From: Chryseobacterium sp. G0201
GTDB lineage: Bacteria; Bacteroidota; Bacteroidia; Flavobacteriales; Weeksellaceae
NCBI RefSeq assembly: GCF_003815655.1
Contig: NZ_CP033917.1
Span: forward strand, 3,038,001 to 3,102,000
Length of the DNA stretch: 64,000 nt
Reading direction: 5' to 3'
Both the position numbers and the translations under genes were made by a program. Positions within the stretch are counted from its first letter, which is position 1, and every line of letters starts with the position of its first letter. Below the pieces are notes generated by a model. That model was not told the DNA's origin. It was given only the letters and a program-made list of their open reading frames with translations, and did not search any database. Below are positions 37,591 to 46,557 of this stretch, in pieces.

Positions 37591-38358
37591 CTAGATTTGA
37601 ATGATTTTTAAAAACTCAATGAGAAAAAGGTCAAGCCTGCAGGCTTTCAATAAATTTTCATCCGCAGGCAGCAAAGTGGAACGGAAAACTGTTTTTGAAT
37701 TTTCTTCACTTTCTTTCCTGAAACGGGTAGAATTTTTAATCTGACTATCCATTAAATTTAATCCCAGTTGGTGTATCAAGTCATTGTAAATGTTATACAA
37801 AGGTGTACTCTCTCTGCCATCGACCTGATTCCAGAATAAATGGATACTTTTAAGGGATGTTTCTCCTTTTTTCATAATAACATCCTGTAAAAGTTGGCTA
37901 AAAACTAATGTGCTTTCCATAACTAACCGGTCTGCTGTGATGGGGGTAAAGATATGATGCATTCCTGCCAAAGCTTTTAGGATTCCCGGAGTATTAACGG
38001 TTCCCGGAAGATCAAAAAAGATGATGTCAACAGGATTAGGTGATGTTTCTGAAAATTCGTGTGCAGCTTCTAAAATATGATCTGCCTTATATTGCAGTAT
38101 AGGATAAGCTTTTTTGTTGATGGTTGTAAATTGTCTGTAAGCCAGTTTTTTTAAGTGCAGATTTTCCATAACCATAGCGAGATCACGGGTTTTCATTTTC
38201 ATTAAACTGTGTTGTGGAAAGTCTGCATCTAATACCGCAATATTATAGCCCAGTCGATAATGTAAAATGCTCGCTAAAAGAGTCGTAAAGGTACTTTTTC
38301 CTACACCTCCTTTTTGTGATGAAAAAGCAATAAATAAAGGTTGTTTTTTGGTGTCCAT
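37591..38358 (-). CDS. traA: ParA/MinD-type ATPase TraA
   Basis: The 255-residue protein has a deviant Walker A S-Q-K-G-G-V-G-K-S-T (14-23), Walker A-prime D-A-D-F-P-Q-H-S (about 44-51) and Walker B I-I-F-F-D-L-P-G. These mark the ParA family. It begins the traABD operon. In such elements it is believed to help maintain or position the excised circle. Confidence 0.9.
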   Translation of the reverse strand: MDTKKQPLFIAFSSQKGGVGKSTFTTLLASILHYRLGYNIAVLDADFPQHSLMKMKTRDLAMVMENLHLKKLAYRQFTTINKKAYPILQYKADHILEAAHEFSETSPNPVDIIFFDLPGTVNTPGILKALAGMHHIFTPITADRLVMESTLVFSQLLQDVIMKKGETSLKSIHLFWNQVDGRESTPLYNIYNDLIHQLGLNLMDSQIKNSTRFRKESEENSKTVFRSTLLPADENLLKACRLDLFLIEFLKIIQI

Positions 38359-38514
38359 ATTTTAAAAATTAAGATTTAAAAATTATTAATTTCATTTTTT
38401 AAGCTTGATTTCCAGCTTTCATGCATTCAGTCCTATACTCACTTTAACTGTCAGTCAGTTATGAAAGCCATCATGCTTTCGGAGCTTCAGCTTACCTTAG
38501 AATAAATATTTCTT

Positions 38515-38674
38515 GATTGCAGGATTGCTGGTTTCTTAGCTTGCTGATATTCTGGACGGCGTGATTGAGTTCTGGCTGTCTTTCTATAATTTCAGGATCC
38601 CTGCTTTATTGATTGCCAGAATGTTTGCAATCCGGAATTCCTTCTATTTAACTGTCATGATTGCCAGACTGCTG
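38515..38674 (+). repeat. Degenerate GATTGCCAGA-type repeats near the mobilization region
   Basis: Copies of a word related to GATTGCCAGACTGCTG occur at about 38515, 38523, 38563, 38611 and 38659. Spacing is irregular and copies differ. They lie in the gene-free space between traA and mobA and may bind the mobilization proteins. Confidence 0.45.
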
Positions 38675-38898
38675 TATAGAATTCTTTAGCAAAGAACTTA
38701 TGAATTTCTTTCGCCTCCATTAAAGTGGTTGTCTTTGACTGTGAAAGGTTGGATTTGCGTAATCTTCCAGTAGATTGTTTGCTGTTCACTATGTTTTACT
38801 TTGTAAAACAATAACTTATAAATATAACATGAGTGCTTCAAATGAAATTTTTGAGATAAGAGATAAAAGCATAAAGCTTTCTAAGATTGTTATAATGG

Positions 38899-38993
38899 TC
38901 TGTCCCGATGACAGATTATGGTGTTCGAAAGAACACAGCAAGTTGTGTTTTGAGTGCCTCATAACTGTTTTTTGTGCCTCAAAACAACTTGCT
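38899..38993 (+). other. oriT: Candidate origin of transfer (three adjacent hairpins)
   Basis: Three stems follow one another upstream of mobA. They are TCTGTC/GACAGA (38899-38915), GTGTTC-GAAA-GAACAC (38921-38936), and AGCAAGTTGTGTTTTGAG (38937-38954) against CTCAAAACAACTTGCT (38978-38993). The third has a 2-base bulge and carries the direct repeat TGCCTCA in the loop region. The position 54 bases before the relaxosome genes fits an oriT. The nick site is not identified. Confidence 0.55.
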
Positions 38994-39047
38994 CCTGCAG
39001 AGGGCTGGAAAAAACTTCCGAAGTCAGTTTTTTATAAATTAAAATAG

Positions 39048-39482
39048 ATGGAACATAAAAAGAACATAAAACAAAATAAGGGTGGAAGAAATCCTAAGAT
39101 TAATCCAAGGGTACATCGACATGTTTTTCGGTTGACTGATGATGAAAATGCACGGCTTTTAAGTCTTTTTGAAGCTTCCGGAATGAATAATAAAGCCAAA
39201 TTTATTGTTTCATTATTGTTCAATAAGGAAATTAAGACAGTAAAAATTGATAAAGGAACATCTGATTTTTACATGAGACTGACCTCTCTTTTTGGTCAGT
39301 TTCGTGCCGTTGGTGTAAATTATAATCAGGTAGTTAAACTTTTATACAGTCGTTTTACTGAGAAAAAAGCAGCCGCATTTCTATACAAGTTAGAAAAACA
39401 AACTGTTGAAGTAGCTAATCTTTGCAAGAAAATCATTGAGTTAACTGAAGAATTTAATCAAAATCATCTTAAAAATAAATAA
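39048..39482 (+). CDS. mobA: MobA-type relaxosome accessory protein
   Basis: The 144-residue protein has a basic N-terminus (K-K-N-I-K-Q-N-K-G-G-R-N-P-K). A ribbon-helix-helix-like segment (H-V-F-R-L-T-D-D-E-N-A-R-L) and the MobC/MobA phrase V-G-V-N-Y-N-Q-V-V-K-L-L (about 92-103) follow. It should bind oriT and help the relaxase. It starts 54 bases after the candidate oriT and ends 2 bases before mobB. Confidence 0.8.
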   Translation: MEHKKNIKQNKGGRNPKINPRVHRHVFRLTDDENARLLSLFEASGMNNKAKFIVSLLFNKEIKTVKIDKGTSDFYMRLTSLFGQFRAVGVNYNQVVKLLYSRFTEKKAAAFLYKLEKQTVEVANLCKKIIELTEEFNQNHLKNK

Positions 39483-39484
39483 GC

Positions 39485-40774
39485 ATGATTGCAAAAATTG
39501 GAAGAGGAACTAATTTGTTTGGAGCTTTAGCATACAATCAGCTGAAAGTTGACACCGAAAATGGGGAAGTATTATTGATGAACAAAATGATTGAAACAAA
39601 AGACGGAAATTATACCGTTGCCCAGTTGGCAAAATCCTTTGAACCCTATTTAATTGCCAATAAGAATACAGAGAAAACAACATTGCATATTTCTCTTAAC
39701 CCAGATCCTAAAGATAAAGTTTCAGATGAAGATTTTGTGAAAATTGCTCAGGATTATATGAATGAAATGGGATATGGAGAACAACCTTTTGTAGTGTTTA
39801 AGCATACAGATATCAACCGTACCCATATTCACATTGTAAGTATTGGAGTTGATGAAATGGGAAAAAAAATATCTGACAAGTTTGAAAAAAGAAAATCCAT
39901 GAAAATTTGCCGTGAAATTGAAAGAAAATATCGACTTTCCAACGTTGAAGATAAAAAACTTACTCAAAAAGAACAGATTTTCAGTCCCGTAGATTATCAG
40001 GAAGGAAATATTAAAAGTCAAATGGCTTCTGTAATTCGGAATATTTCGAATTATTATCAATTTCAGACGATGGGAGAGTATAATGCTTTACTTTCATTGT
40101 ATAACATCAGCTGCGAGAAAGTGGATAAAATAGAGAATGGAATTTTGAAGAATGGACTGTTGTATTTTGCTTTGAATGATAAAGGCGAGAAAGTCAGCCA
40201 GCCTTTTAAAGCATCAGTATTTGGTAAGGAAGCCAGATTAAGGGCTTTAGATAGTCATTTTTTGAATTCGAAGAACAAACTTAAATTAAGCTCTGTTCAT
40301 GAAACCTTGAAGGCGGCTGTGACTTTGGTAATGAAGAGTCAACCCAATGAAACCCAATTTAAAAGTAAACTGCAGGACATGGGAATCAGTACCGTAGTGA
40401 GACGTAATGCCTCCGGAAGAATCTACGGAATCACTTTCATCGATCATGAGTCTAAGTCAGTATGGAATGGTTCCAGGCTAGGGAAGGAATTTTCGGCTAA
40501 TGCTTTTAATCAATTGTGGAATGAAGGTAATAATCTAAAAAAGCAAATGAATAATGAAAGTGAAAAAGTAAAATATACTCGAGATAATCCTGAAATTCCA
40601 TACCCAGAAAAACCTCATGAATTATTTAATTTTTTACATGATAATTCAGATTCTAAAATAGATGGATTAGGTAGCATCTTACCGGGAAGCCATAGTGAAG
40701 ATTATGAAGAATTGGATTTTGAGAATCGAATGAAAAGGAAAAAGAAGAAAAATAACAGTAGATTTAGAGGATAA
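39485..40774 (+). CDS. mobB: MobB relaxase (MOBP-type mobilization nuclease)
   Basis: The 429-residue protein has a likely catalytic Tyr17 (G-A-L-A-Y-N-Q) and the three-histidine metal site H107-T-D-I-N-R-T-H114-I-H116-I-V-S. These are the relaxase hallmarks that nick and carry the transfer strand. The C-terminal 60 residues are charged and end R-M-K-R-K-K-K-K-N. In CTnDOT a VirD4-like coupling gene (mobC) follows; here the next gene is a leftward toxin-like ATPase 3 bases away. Confidence 0.85.
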   Translation: MIAKIGRGTNLFGALAYNQLKVDTENGEVLLMNKMIETKDGNYTVAQLAKSFEPYLIANKNTEKTTLHISLNPDPKDKVSDEDFVKIAQDYMNEMGYGEQPFVVFKHTDINRTHIHIVSIGVDEMGKKISDKFEKRKSMKICREIERKYRLSNVEDKKLTQKEQIFSPVDYQEGNIKSQMASVIRNISNYYQFQTMGEYNALLSLYNISCEKVDKIENGILKNGLLYFALNDKGEKVSQPFKASVFGKEARLRALDSHFLNSKNKLKLSSVHETLKAAVTLVMKSQPNETQFKSKLQDMGISTVVRRNASGRIYGITFIDHESKSVWNGSRLGKEFSANAFNQLWNEGNNLKKQMNNESEKVKYTRDNPEIPYPEKPHELFNFLHDNSDSKIDGLGSILPGSHSEDYEELDFENRMKRKKKKNNSRFRG

Positions 40775-40777
40775 TTT

Positions 40778-41515
40778 TTATTCTCTGTTAATAAGATATT
40801 TTAAGAACCAATTGGGAATATGATCTTCATCAACATGTAAGGTAATGATTTGATTTTCCATTTCAGCAATCATATTCATTTGGTCAGAATTGTCAAACAA
40901 ATAGGCTTTATCAACCAATTGCATGGCAGGGTAGAGGTTTTCTAAAGTTGCTGTGTATCTTTTTTTAATTCTATCTGCCGGTACCGCATGACCTCCTTTA
41001 AAAACTCTGTTATCTACTCTAGAAACATTTACATCAGAGTCGTCGATGCACACGAAATAAAGATAAGTTTTATAACCCAGTTGTCTGGCTAACTTGAGCT
41101 CATAGAGTTTGGAAGGATGGCTCATTACAGACTCAAAGGAGAAGGAGATGTTGTCTATTAGAAGTTGCTTTCGAATAAAAGATGAAATGAGCGCAGCAGA
41201 ATAACTGTTTTTCTCATTTGAAATATCTAAGATTACGTTTTCTGAAATTTTTAATTCAATAGAAAAACCTTCTTTTGAAGCTTTTTCAATGAGACTTAGT
41301 GAATCCGGTTCAGTAAGAAATCTATCCAGGTCAGATTGAGTGAGATCGAGATTAAAAGAAGATAGATCTAAAAATTTTTTTTCTGAAATTTCTGATTCAA
41401 TATTATCTGAATTGACAAATAACCCTGGATTGAATTTGTTTTTAATGAATTCTGAAAATAAAGTAGATTTTCCAGAGCCATTCGGACCACAGAATATGCG
41501 AAGTCTTTTGGTCAT
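40778..41515 (-). CDS. Zeta-toxin-like P-loop kinase/ATPase
   Basis: The 245-residue protein opens with a P-loop F-C-G10-P-N-G-S-G-K-S-T18 and then F-V-N-S-D-N-I-E, as in zeta-type toxins. A later R-V-x-N-R-V-F-K-G-G-H-A-V-P and R-I-K-K-R-Y are the lid-like arginines of this family. Zeta toxins phosphorylate UDP-N-acetylglucosamine or act on other small molecules. The start overlaps by 4 bases the end of an 84-residue basic protein, which looks like a partner gene. A toxin role is likely but not shown. Confidence 0.75.
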   Translation of the reverse strand: MTKRLRIFCGPNGSGKSTLFSEFIKNKFNPGLFVNSDNIESEISEKKFLDLSSFNLDLTQSDLDRFLTEPDSLSLIEKASKEGFSIELKISENVILDISNEKNSYSAALISSFIRKQLLIDNISFSFESVMSHPSKLYELKLARQLGYKTYLYFVCIDDSDVNVSRVDNRVFKGGHAVPADRIKKRYTATLENLYPAMQLVDKAYLFDNSDQMNMIAEMENQIITLHVDEDHIPNWFLKYLINRE

Positions 41516-41766
41516 AAATGTATTTTACTTCCTTTTTTTAGACCTGTTTTTTCCGTAACGATCTTAGAAATATTTCCTATCTCTGTTGTCGTACTTCCTT
41601 CGATACGGTAGATTTTACCATCTCTGATTACCTCATATGAAATACCTAAAGCTCTTGAAATCCTCTGAGAATTTTCCGAAGCTCTCCTTGCAGATCGTAA
41701 AAGACTTCTGTTTCTGTTAGTACTTTGTAATATTCGTTTCGTTCTCTGTTTTCTTCTGTCTGACAT
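41512..41766 (-). CDS. Small basic protein, possible antitoxin of the zeta-like gene
   Basis: The 84-residue protein is Arg- and Ser-rich in the first 40 residues (R-R-K-Q-R-T-K-R, R-S-L-L-R-S-A-R-R-A-S). It ends with a beta hairpin G-K-I-Y-R-I-E-G-S-T-T-T-E. It is translationally coupled to the zeta-like gene (4-base overlap), the layout of a toxin-antitoxin operon with the antitoxin first. It does not resemble the acidic epsilon antitoxin, so it may be a different type. I do not recognise the family. Confidence 0.6.
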   Translation of the reverse strand: MSDRRKQRTKRILQSTNRNRSLLRSARRASENSQRISRALGISYEVIRDGKIYRIEGSTTTEIGNISKIVTEKTGLKKGSKIHL

Positions 41767-41976
41767 TATTGAATAAATTGTACTTACGAATATACGAAAT
41801 ATTCTTTAAGAGATAATTTACAAATTTTCTTTCATTATTTTTTATCACTGTGCAAAAGACATTGGAAACCCTTCATTTGAATATCTTTTGCATTTATATT
41901 CGTGCTTATGTTTTGATGTAATTAAACTTAAAAAAAAATTTAATAATTCATTTTTTATAGAACAGATATGTATTCT

Positions 41977-42252
41977 TTAATCCTTCTTTCCATAAGGAGA
42001 GTTAATCTCAACAGCCCTGTCACATAGAAGATGTGTAAAGTAAGATTTATGCCCTGTTTTATTATCAGTGTAAACTTCACTATCCCATGTAATCGTCAGT
42101 TGCCAGCTGTCCCACTTTCTCATTTTATGGACATAGGGATTAAATGAACATTTGATCTCAAAATGCTTTTTGTTTTTATCACCCTCGAAACTTACGATGA
42201 CGGAATTGTGATCGGGACTTGTTTAATCAACGATGGTCGCTTTGAGTTTCAT
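41977..42252 (-). pseudogene. Small element gene interrupted by a nonsense codon
   Basis: From ATG 42252 the frame reads M-K-L-K-A-T-I-V-D, stop (TAA), T-S-P-D-H-N-S-V-I-V-S-F-E-G-D. It continues through N-P-Y-V-H-K-M-R-K-W-D-S-W-Q-L-T and S-P-Y-G-K-K-D to TAA at 41977. The coding part after the stop is intact and protein-like, about 80 residues. It lies directly downstream of the DnaE-type gene. I know no function. Confidence 0.6.
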
Positions 42253-42288
42253 TTAAGAGATTGTTGTTTTTTAGTACGTTTTTATATT

Positions 42289-45200
42289 CTAAATCATTTT
42301 CTGTCTTGGCAGACCTATTTCATGTTCCTGCGGATAAGGTTTTCTTTGTGTCATGCTGACATCTTCATGAAGTGTTCTTGCGGCCTCCAATGACTTTTCT
42401 TTATCCATAGAATATCTGGGATCAGGAATGAAGGGCATCTTTGCCATTTTATGAATGGTGATGGTTGGAAAATAAAAATCTACTTCAACGGTTCCCAACA
42501 ATAAATAGCAGCCTCCACCCTGAAAAGGGTACTCTTCAAGGCAGTTCGGGAAGTGTGCCGTGTCAAAATACTCTCCCTCGGCGTCGATCCACGTTCCGAA
42601 AAACATCGCACCTCTTTTCGTGGGGACATGTTTTCTAGAAATAAGGTAAGCGAGCATTTTGATCTGCTTTTTATGATGCTTGACCAGATCTTTAGCCATA
42701 ACAGTTCCCCGATATTTGGTCTGCAACAGATCAAAGGGACTGTATGACACTGAAAACCCTAAAATTTCAATTTCATCAAAAGCATCTTCAAAAGGATTTC
42801 TTATAATGGTTGGAAGTTGATATTCTTTTTGAGGTTCATCCAGTAAAGTTGGATGCCTGAATGCTGACTGGTCATTTCCAAACAGGAATCTTGCCTGAAT
42901 CAAAAGCTCATGCTTTTGTTTTCCGGTAAACCTGAACGCCCCGATAAAGATGAGGATCTGCAGGGTTTCAATTCCAATCGGTATTCTTTTGACAAAGTTT
43001 TCTAAGGAAGTATATTCCCCGTTATTCCTTCTTTCTTCAGGAATCATCAGGGCGATTTTACCTTCAACTTTCTCAATATGCATCAACCCTAAATAAACAT
43101 CAGTTCCATAGACCGTCGTCTGATATTCGCTGAGATTAACACAAGGATTTTTGATGGATGCTCCTGACATTTTGGCTTCATGGACATACACCTCAGTCCT
43201 GTAAAATCCACCACCATTGTTAATGGCACACACCATAAATTCAATAGGGTAGTAGACTTTCAAATATAAACTCTGATAACTTTCTACAGCGTAAGAAGCA
43301 GAGTGTGCTTTGCAAAATGAATATCCTGCAAAGGATTCGATCTGACGGTATACTTCTTTAGATAATTGTTCGGGGTGTCCCAGTTCTTTGCAGGATTCAA
43401 AAAAATGGTCTTTTACTTTCTGCAATGCAGATAACGATCTTCCTTTACCACTCATGGCTCTTCTTAAAACATCGCCGTCTGCTGCTGATAAACCTCCAAA
43501 ATGTAGGGCTATCTTGATAACATCTTCCTGATATACCATGATCCCATAGGTTTCACCGAGTTCCTCTTTAAATACATCATGAAAGTATTCGAACTTGGTA
43601 GGATTATTATGTCTGAAAATATATTCTTTCATCATTCCACTCTGTGCTACTCCAGGACGGATAATGGAAGAAGCCGCAACCAAAACCTTATAGTTTTCAC
43701 ACTTTAATCTTCTCAGCAAGCCCCGCATGGCAGGACTCTCAATATAAAAGCAGCCAATGGTTTTACCAATACTCAGATAACTATTGCACTTCTCTTCATT
43801 TTTTGAAATCGTCGTGTCTTTAATGTCCACCGTAATCCCTCTTTTTTCTTTGATGAGTTCTACGGTATCTTTGATGGTTCCGAGTCCTCGTTGAGAAAGA
43901 ATATCAAACTTTTCAAAGCCGATTTCTTCAGCAGTATGCATATCAAACTGAACAATCGGAAAACCTTTGGGAGGCATTTCGAGTGCAGTGAAATTGGTTA
44001 TAGGTTCTTCCGAAATTAAAATACCGCACGAATGCATGCTTCTCTGATTCGGAAACTTTTCCAAAAGTTTGCCATACTTGTGAACGAGTTTAAACACCGA
44101 ATTGCTATCATGTTCCGACATCGGCTTAGTTGCTAATGCATCTAATTCTTCTTTTGGTAAACCGAAAGCTTTTCCCACTTCCCTGAAAATGGAACGGTAC
44201 TTAAATTCTACATTAGTTCCGCAAAATGCGACGTGTTCTTTACCGTATTTGGTAAAAATATATTCAAGGATGGTATCTCTTGTCTGCCAGCTCCAGTCGA
44301 TATCAAAATCAGGTGGGGTTTTTCTATTCAGGTTCAGGAATCTTTCAAAATACAAATCCAGTTCCAGAGGACAGATATCTGTGATTCCCAAACAGTAACT
44401 GACAATGGAGTTGGCACCACTTCCTCTCCCCACATGCATAAACCCCATGCGGTTGCTGTATTGAATAACATCCCAGGTGATCAGAAAGTAACCACTGAAT
44501 TTTAACTGGTCGATGACTCCCAGTTCTTTTTCTACCCTGGCTTTAGCTTCGGGATGATCCTTTCCATATCTCGTTTCCAAACCTTCATAGGCGAGTTGGG
44601 TCAGAAGCTTAAAATCATTTTCACGGCTGTCTGTGAAATGTTGCTTGTTTTTCGGAGTTGAAAAATCATAATCAAAACTGCATTGTTCAATAACTGTAAC
44701 CGTATTTTGAATGATCTGAGGGTAATGGCGATAGTAATCCAGCAGTTCTTTTTTATTGACAAATGTTTCGGTGTCTCTGCAGCAATCGGCATCACCTAAT
44801 TTACTGATCAAGGTGTTGTTATCAATTGCTCTTAAGATCCTATGGAGATTATAATCCAGTTTGGTTGTGAAGGTAACAGGCTGTAAGATCACCATTTTAT
44901 AAATCAGCTTTTTCAAATCGGGCTTTACGAGATAATTCAATTCTTCAGGTCGTATTCCGATATACTCGTTTTCCTGCAAAATTTCAGGAATGTTATGCAA
45001 AGGATAAATAACGATGGTACTTTCAAAGATTGGGTTGTGTTTTGGAATTTCGATTTCATCACAATTATAATGCGTCAACAAGCGGTTAATCTCTCCGACA
45101 CTTTTCTGGTTTTTTGCCAGACAGATATAGTAGAGTTCATTTGTGACTCTAATCTCCACTCCAACAATAGGTTTAATATCATTGTCATTACAAAGTTTAA

Positions 45201-45342
45201 AAAAATCGTAAATTCCTGTAACGGTATTAATATCCGTAAGTGCTAAAGTTTTTAGCTTGTGATCCACACCTTGCTGAACCAGATCATGAATAGAAATGGT
45301 TCCGTACCGAAGGCTGTGATAGGAATGGCAATTGAGAAACAT
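42289..45342 (-). CDS. dnaE: DNA polymerase III alpha subunit-like (DnaE2-type) polymerase
   Basis: The 1017-residue protein has an N-terminal PHP domain (1-200). A C-family polymerase core carries the catalytic P-D-F-D-I-D (about 345-350), with G-R-G-S-G-A-N-S-I-V-S-Y-C and F-N-Q/S-R-S-M-H-S-C nearby. It is shorter than replicative DnaE and resembles mutagenic DnaE2/ImuC polymerases. The PHP site is altered (A-L-T-D-I-N where A-L-T-D-H is usual), so the nuclease activity is probably lost. It follows the DinB-type gene by 10 bases and belongs to a damage-response cassette. Confidence 0.85.
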   Translation of the reverse strand: MFLNCHSYHSLRYGTISIHDLVQQGVDHKLKTLALTDINTVTGIYDFFKLCNDNDIKPIVGVEIRVTNELYYICLAKNQKSVGEINRLLTHYNCDEIEIPKHNPIFESTIVIYPLHNIPEILQENEYIGIRPEELNYLVKPDLKKLIYKMVILQPVTFTTKLDYNLHRILRAIDNNTLISKLGDADCCRDTETFVNKKELLDYYRHYPQIIQNTVTVIEQCSFDYDFSTPKNKQHFTDSRENDFKLLTQLAYEGLETRYGKDHPEAKARVEKELGVIDQLKFSGYFLITWDVIQYSNRMGFMHVGRGSGANSIVSYCLGITDICPLELDLYFERFLNLNRKTPPDFDIDWSWQTRDTILEYIFTKYGKEHVAFCGTNVEFKYRSIFREVGKAFGLPKEELDALATKPMSEHDSNSVFKLVHKYGKLLEKFPNQRSMHSCGILISEEPITNFTALEMPPKGFPIVQFDMHTAEEIGFEKFDILSQRGLGTIKDTVELIKEKRGITVDIKDTTISKNEEKCNSYLSIGKTIGCFYIESPAMRGLLRRLKCENYKVLVAASSIIRPGVAQSGMMKEYIFRHNNPTKFEYFHDVFKEELGETYGIMVYQEDVIKIALHFGGLSAADGDVLRRAMSGKGRSLSALQKVKDHFFESCKELGHPEQLSKEVYRQIESFAGYSFCKAHSASYAVESYQSLYLKVYYPIEFMVCAINNGGGFYRTEVYVHEAKMSGASIKNPCVNLSEYQTTVYGTDVYLGLMHIEKVEGKIALMIPEERRNNGEYTSLENFVKRIPIGIETLQILIFIGAFRFTGKQKHELLIQARFLFGNDQSAFRHPTLLDEPQKEYQLPTIIRNPFEDAFDEIEILGFSVSYSPFDLLQTKYRGTVMAKDLVKHHKKQIKMLAYLISRKHVPTKRGAMFFGTWIDAEGEYFDTAHFPNCLEEYPFQGGGCYLLLGTVEVDFYFPTITIHKMAKMPFIPDPRYSMDKEKSLEAARTLHEDVSMTQRKPYPQEHEIGLPRQKMI

Positions 45343-45352
45343 AATCTTGTTT

Positions 45353-46495
45353 TTATCTTAAGAGTCCAGACGCTCTGCCCACACTTGAGGTTCCAAACCT
45401 GTTTTTGATCTTATCCATGGTTTGATATAAAGAAATTAATTCCTCGGTATCTTCGAAAAGATCCATTTGATGGCAACCATGAACGAGTCCCGTGAATTTT
45501 ACTCCGATGAGTCGTATTCGCATTCTTCGGGTATAGACTTTTTTAAAGAGTTCTAGTACGTATTTAAGCAAAGTATGGTCTGCTGAGGTATAGGGAATTC
45601 TGCACTGCTTGGTCTCTGTATCGAAATTGGAATATCTGATCTTAACAGAAATGGTTGACGTGAGCCATTTTTCCTGACGTAATTGGAAAGCCAACTGCTC
45701 TACCATACCTGACAAAATACTTCTCAGGTTCTGAACATCAATCGTATCCTGAGAAAAAGTGTTTTCTGTGGATATTGATTTTCTTTCGGAATACGGAACG
45801 ATCGGAGTATCATCTATTCCATTGGCTTTTTTCCAAAGCTCAGTTCCGTTCTTACCGATCAGCTGATGTAAAACTTCGACAGGTGTTTCAGATAAAGTCT
45901 GAATGGTTCTTACTCCTAATCTTGATAAAAGCTGAAAGGTTACATTACCGACCATTGGAATCTTTTTAATGGAAAGAGGGTTTAAAAATGGCTGGATATT
46001 CTGTTCCTGAATTTCAAATCTACCGGTAGGCTTGGATTCTCCGGTTCCGATCTTTGCCACTGTTTTATTGGTGGACAGCGCAAAGCTTATCGGTAATCCG
46101 GTATTCTTGGTGACCGCATCGACAATTTCGTTTGTCCACTGGTAGCAACCGAAGAATTTGTCCATACCTGACAAATCCAGATAAAATTCATCGATGCTTG
46201 CCTTTTCCAAAACAGGTACTTTTTCCTGAATCACATCTGTGACCATATGCGACATTTTGGAATACATATCCATGTCGCCCTTAATGACTCTCGCTTCAGG
46301 ACATAATCTTAATGCCATCTTGATAGGCATCGCACTCCGTACACCGAAAAACCTTGTTTCATAAGAGCAGGATGCTACTACACCACGGTCTCCACCTCCT
46401 ATGATCACAGGTTTTTTCTCCAGTTCGGAGTTTTTTAACCGTTCACAGGAAACAAAAAACGTATCCAAATCCATATGCACTATCGCTCTTTCCAT
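45353..46495 (-). CDS. dinB: Y-family DNA polymerase (DinB/Pol IV-like)
   Basis: The 380-residue protein begins with the palm motif H-M-D9-L-D-T-F-F and has the second site A-S-I-D-E-F-Y-L-D near 100. It also shows Y-E-T-R-F-F-G-V-R and a helix-hairpin-helix near 190-225. It lacks a clear beta-clamp tail at the C-terminus (ends A-S-G-L-L-R). It should copy past damaged bases. It is the first gene of the leftward dinB-dnaE operon. The palindrome 46539-46557 lies upstream, shared with the XRE-S24 regulator. Confidence 0.85.
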   Translation of the reverse strand: MERAIVHMDLDTFFVSCERLKNSELEKKPVIIGGGDRGVVASCSYETRFFGVRSAMPIKMALRLCPEARVIKGDMDMYSKMSHMVTDVIQEKVPVLEKASIDEFYLDLSGMDKFFGCYQWTNEIVDAVTKNTGLPISFALSTNKTVAKIGTGESKPTGRFEIQEQNIQPFLNPLSIKKIPMVGNVTFQLLSRLGVRTIQTLSETPVEVLHQLIGKNGTELWKKANGIDDTPIVPYSERKSISTENTFSQDTIDVQNLRSILSGMVEQLAFQLRQEKWLTSTISVKIRYSNFDTETKQCRIPYTSADHTLLKYVLELFKKVYTRRMRIRLIGVKFTGLVHGCHQMDLFEDTEELISLYQTMDKIKNRFGTSSVGRASGLLR

Positions 46496-46530
46496 GTGAC
46501 AAAATTATTACGTTTTATATCAAATTTTTG

Positions 46531-46557
46531 TACATTTGTTGCTATAAATTATAGCAA
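46531..46557 (+). promoter_or_regulatory. Palindromic operator and promoter element of the LexA-like regulator
   Basis: TTGCTATA (46539-46546), centre AAT, and TATAGCAA (46550-46557) form a perfect 8+8 palindrome. It overlaps the A of the regulator's start codon. TACATTTG at 46531-46538 matches the Bacteroidetes TAnnTTTG element next to it. The regulator probably binds here and controls itself and the divergent polymerases. Confidence 0.75.

Larger units (their letters stand above)
38359..39047. other. Divergent regulatory region between traA and mobA
   Basis: The 689-base region separates the leftward tra genes from the rightward mob genes. It contains the degenerate repeats at 38515-38674 and the hairpin group at 38899-38993. 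A 90-codon plus-strand frame crosses the hairpins but has unnatural composition and is not accepted as a gene. Confidence 0.6.

Noticed and set aside
38775..39047. 90-codon plus-strand frame upstream of mobA
   Set aside because: It runs through the candidate oriT hairpins, and its protein composition looks like translated non-coding sequence.
42163..42393. 76-codon plus-strand frame
   Set aside because: It is antisense to the nonsense-interrupted gene and to the DnaE end.
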